A program made the position numbers and the translations under genes. Positions 63,069-64,000 of a stretch of DNA of 64,000 nt are shown here, one piece after another. Source of the DNA: an uncultured Methanolobus sp. (GTDB lineage: Archaea; Halobacteriota; Methanosarcinia; Methanosarcinales; Methanosarcinaceae); NCBI RefSeq assembly GCF_963667555.1, contig NZ_OY763421.1:2187562-2251561 (forward strand), written 5' to 3'. A model generated the notes under the pieces. That model was not told the origin of the DNA and ran no database searches. It worked only from the letters and a program-made list of their open reading frames with translations. Positions within the stretch are counted from its first letter, which is position 1. The number at the start of each line of letters is the position of its first letter.

Positions 63069-64000
63069 TCAGACCGCACAGCTCAATGTAGCATGGTCTG
63101 ATCGGCTGCACTTGATGTGTTTGCTCAGAAGTTCAAAGTAGACCAGGATCGTCAGGATCATGAACACTACCAGAACTGCATAAAGCACGTTGCTTGTAAA
63201 TACAACATTGTGTGCGAATGATCCGAGAACTACAAATGCTACAAGAGGGCATATCAGGCCCCATTGGGTAACATAGAACTCTTTGAAATGGTTCTCCTTG
63301 AAGTAGTCTATCAAAAGGAAAAAGCCAAAAAGCATATACCAGATTTCAAACGCAAAGGACAGGCCGACTACAAAGTAGAAGTAAGCGCCCAGTTCAAAGC
63401 CATGTACGTGCTCAAGGTAATGACCCAGCCTGAAACCGCTTATTGCAAAAAGGGTTATGTTTGGTATAACTATCAGAAAGCTTGGCAAAAAGTGCTTTTC
63501 CGGAAGACCTTCAGACTGGAAGTGGCTCTTGAAAAGTATAACCATCTTTACAAACAGCAGGAACATTCCCATTGAACCGGATATGAGACACATAAAAGCT
63601 GCAGTGTCTGATATTACATGACTACTTGCCATAGCTGCTATTCCTGACCCTACTACTGTGAGCATTCCCAAAAGGAAAGGATGCAGCAACCAGCCGAAGT
63701 TTATCTTATTGATGTCAAATCCGTTCTTGAAGGATATTTCCAGAAGCCTTATCTCAGTGAACATTACCAGGATGAAGAACAGTGACCAAAATATCATTGC
63801 CGGCAGAAAGAGTGCTGCAAAATTGCCAGAGAGGACAGGCAAAAAGTATCTAAGAGGACCAATGAGAACGTTCATGGACATGAGGTAAGATATCAGAGGT
63901 GCCAGAATTCCCGTATTCCTCAGAGGATCTTTAATGAGAGTCGGGAAACTGTCCGTTCTCATCCATCTGAAAAGCTTGACACTGAATATTATAGTTAGAG
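63069..64000 (-). CDS. multi-helix membrane transporter of the TDT/SLAC1 type, open at the window edge
   Basis: At least 297 residues from the ATG at 63962, but the frame stays open without a stop to the right edge and reads plausibly (FSVKLFRW before the Met), so the start may lie outside. Nine or ten membrane helices are visible. Hydropathy and the opening of the second helix pair resemble the tellurite-resistance/dicarboxylate TDT family, but no signature I know is complete. The C-terminal tail carries CSRSDHATLSCAV. No partner gene is visible in this window. Confidence 0.65.
   Translation of the reverse strand, partial: LTIIFSVKLFRWMRTDSFPTLIKDPLRNTGILAPLISYLMSMNVLIGPLRYFLPVLSGNFAALFLPAMIFWSLFFILVMFTEIRLLEISFKNGFDINKINFGWLLHPFLLGMLTVVGSGIAAMASSHVISDTAAFMCLISGSMGMFLLFVKMVILFKSHFQSEGLPEKHFLPSFLIVIPNITLFAISGFRLGHYLEHVHGFELGAYFYFVVGLSFAFEIWYMLFGFFLLIDYFKENHFKEFYVTQWGLICPLVAFVVLGSFAHNVVFTSNVLYAVLVVFMILTILVYFELLSKHIKCSRSDHATLSCAV

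Noticed and set aside
1-64000. CRISPR arrays, insertion sequences, rRNA genes, toxin-antitoxin or other defence loci
   Set aside because: No regular spaced repeats, transposase or defence signature was seen in either strand.

Overview
This 64 kb window comes from a methanogenic archaeon, most likely Methanosarcinaceae (a Methanolobus-, Methanococcoides- or Methanosarcina-like genus; I cannot place it more closely). The evidence is the archaeal information-processing set (ribosomal protein uL16/L10e, an aIF2-beta carrying a TRAM domain, the proteasome-activating nucleotidase PAN, MBF1, archaeal TrpRS, PheS and CysRS), the anaerobic cobalamin (cbi) cluster, a DUF1699 protein, PGF- and PEF-type C-terminal sorting signals, PocR-domain sensor kinases, and TATA-box promoters often a few bases from the start codon.

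Layout. 1-3.2 kb: AT-rich accessory stretch with a small membrane protein, a coiled-coil protein and two tandem PsbP-like lipoproteins. 3.3-9.6 kb: tRNA-Pro, a molybdopterin block (MoaD-like, moeA, later moaB), two FluC/CrcB fluoride channels, a thioredoxin-CcdA redox protein and its small cysteine-bearing neighbour, DUF190, YhbY and a degenerate RAD55-like ATPase. 9.6-17.8 kb: a DUF1786 protein, uL16, aIF2-beta, a KaiC-like ATPase paired with a radical SAM protein, trpS and pheS. 18.2-29 kb: a DUF362 ferredoxin-like protein, a PEF-CTERM protein, DUF166-DUF531-larE, glmM, DUF99, PAN, MBF1, proC, a Toprim protein, a 26-residue small protein and DUF167. 29.3-35.7 kb: amidohydrolase, UspA, a four-CBS protein, a riboflavin/F420-branch reductase, a thioredoxin-CcdA pair and a repeat-bearing PGF-CTERM surface protein. 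35.8-41.7 kb: cbiT-L-F-G-G'-H-C on the minus strand, divergent from cbiP. 42-47.5 kb: feoA-feoB with two accessory genes and a permease-USP fusion. 47.6-53 kb: DUF1699, trpDFEG, a small basic ORF and an AK6-type kinase. 53-60.9 kb: a three-gene signalling operon (1936-residue PAS/PocR/GAF histidine kinase, single-domain receiver, receiver-PAS-kinase). 61.2-64 kb: tRNA-Cys fused in tandem with cysS, then a membrane protein open at the right edge.

Features that normal gene calls would miss: (i) a roughly 215 bp intergenic repeat with two GC-rich hairpins, present full-length after pheS and, inverted, after cysS, with a fragment after cbiP; (ii) a tRNA-Cys with A at the discriminator position, directly ahead of cysS; (iii) cbiG reading through about 31 conserved-looking codons with no ATG/GTG/TTG, but with a perfect Shine-Dalgarno ahead of ATA; (iv) a 26-residue ORF whose ribosome site can be masked by an upstream complementary arm and whose stop codon lies inside a long 3' hairpin; (v) repeated embedding of stop codons in terminator-like hairpins. 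I see no CRISPR array, insertion sequence, integrase, rRNA or defence locus.
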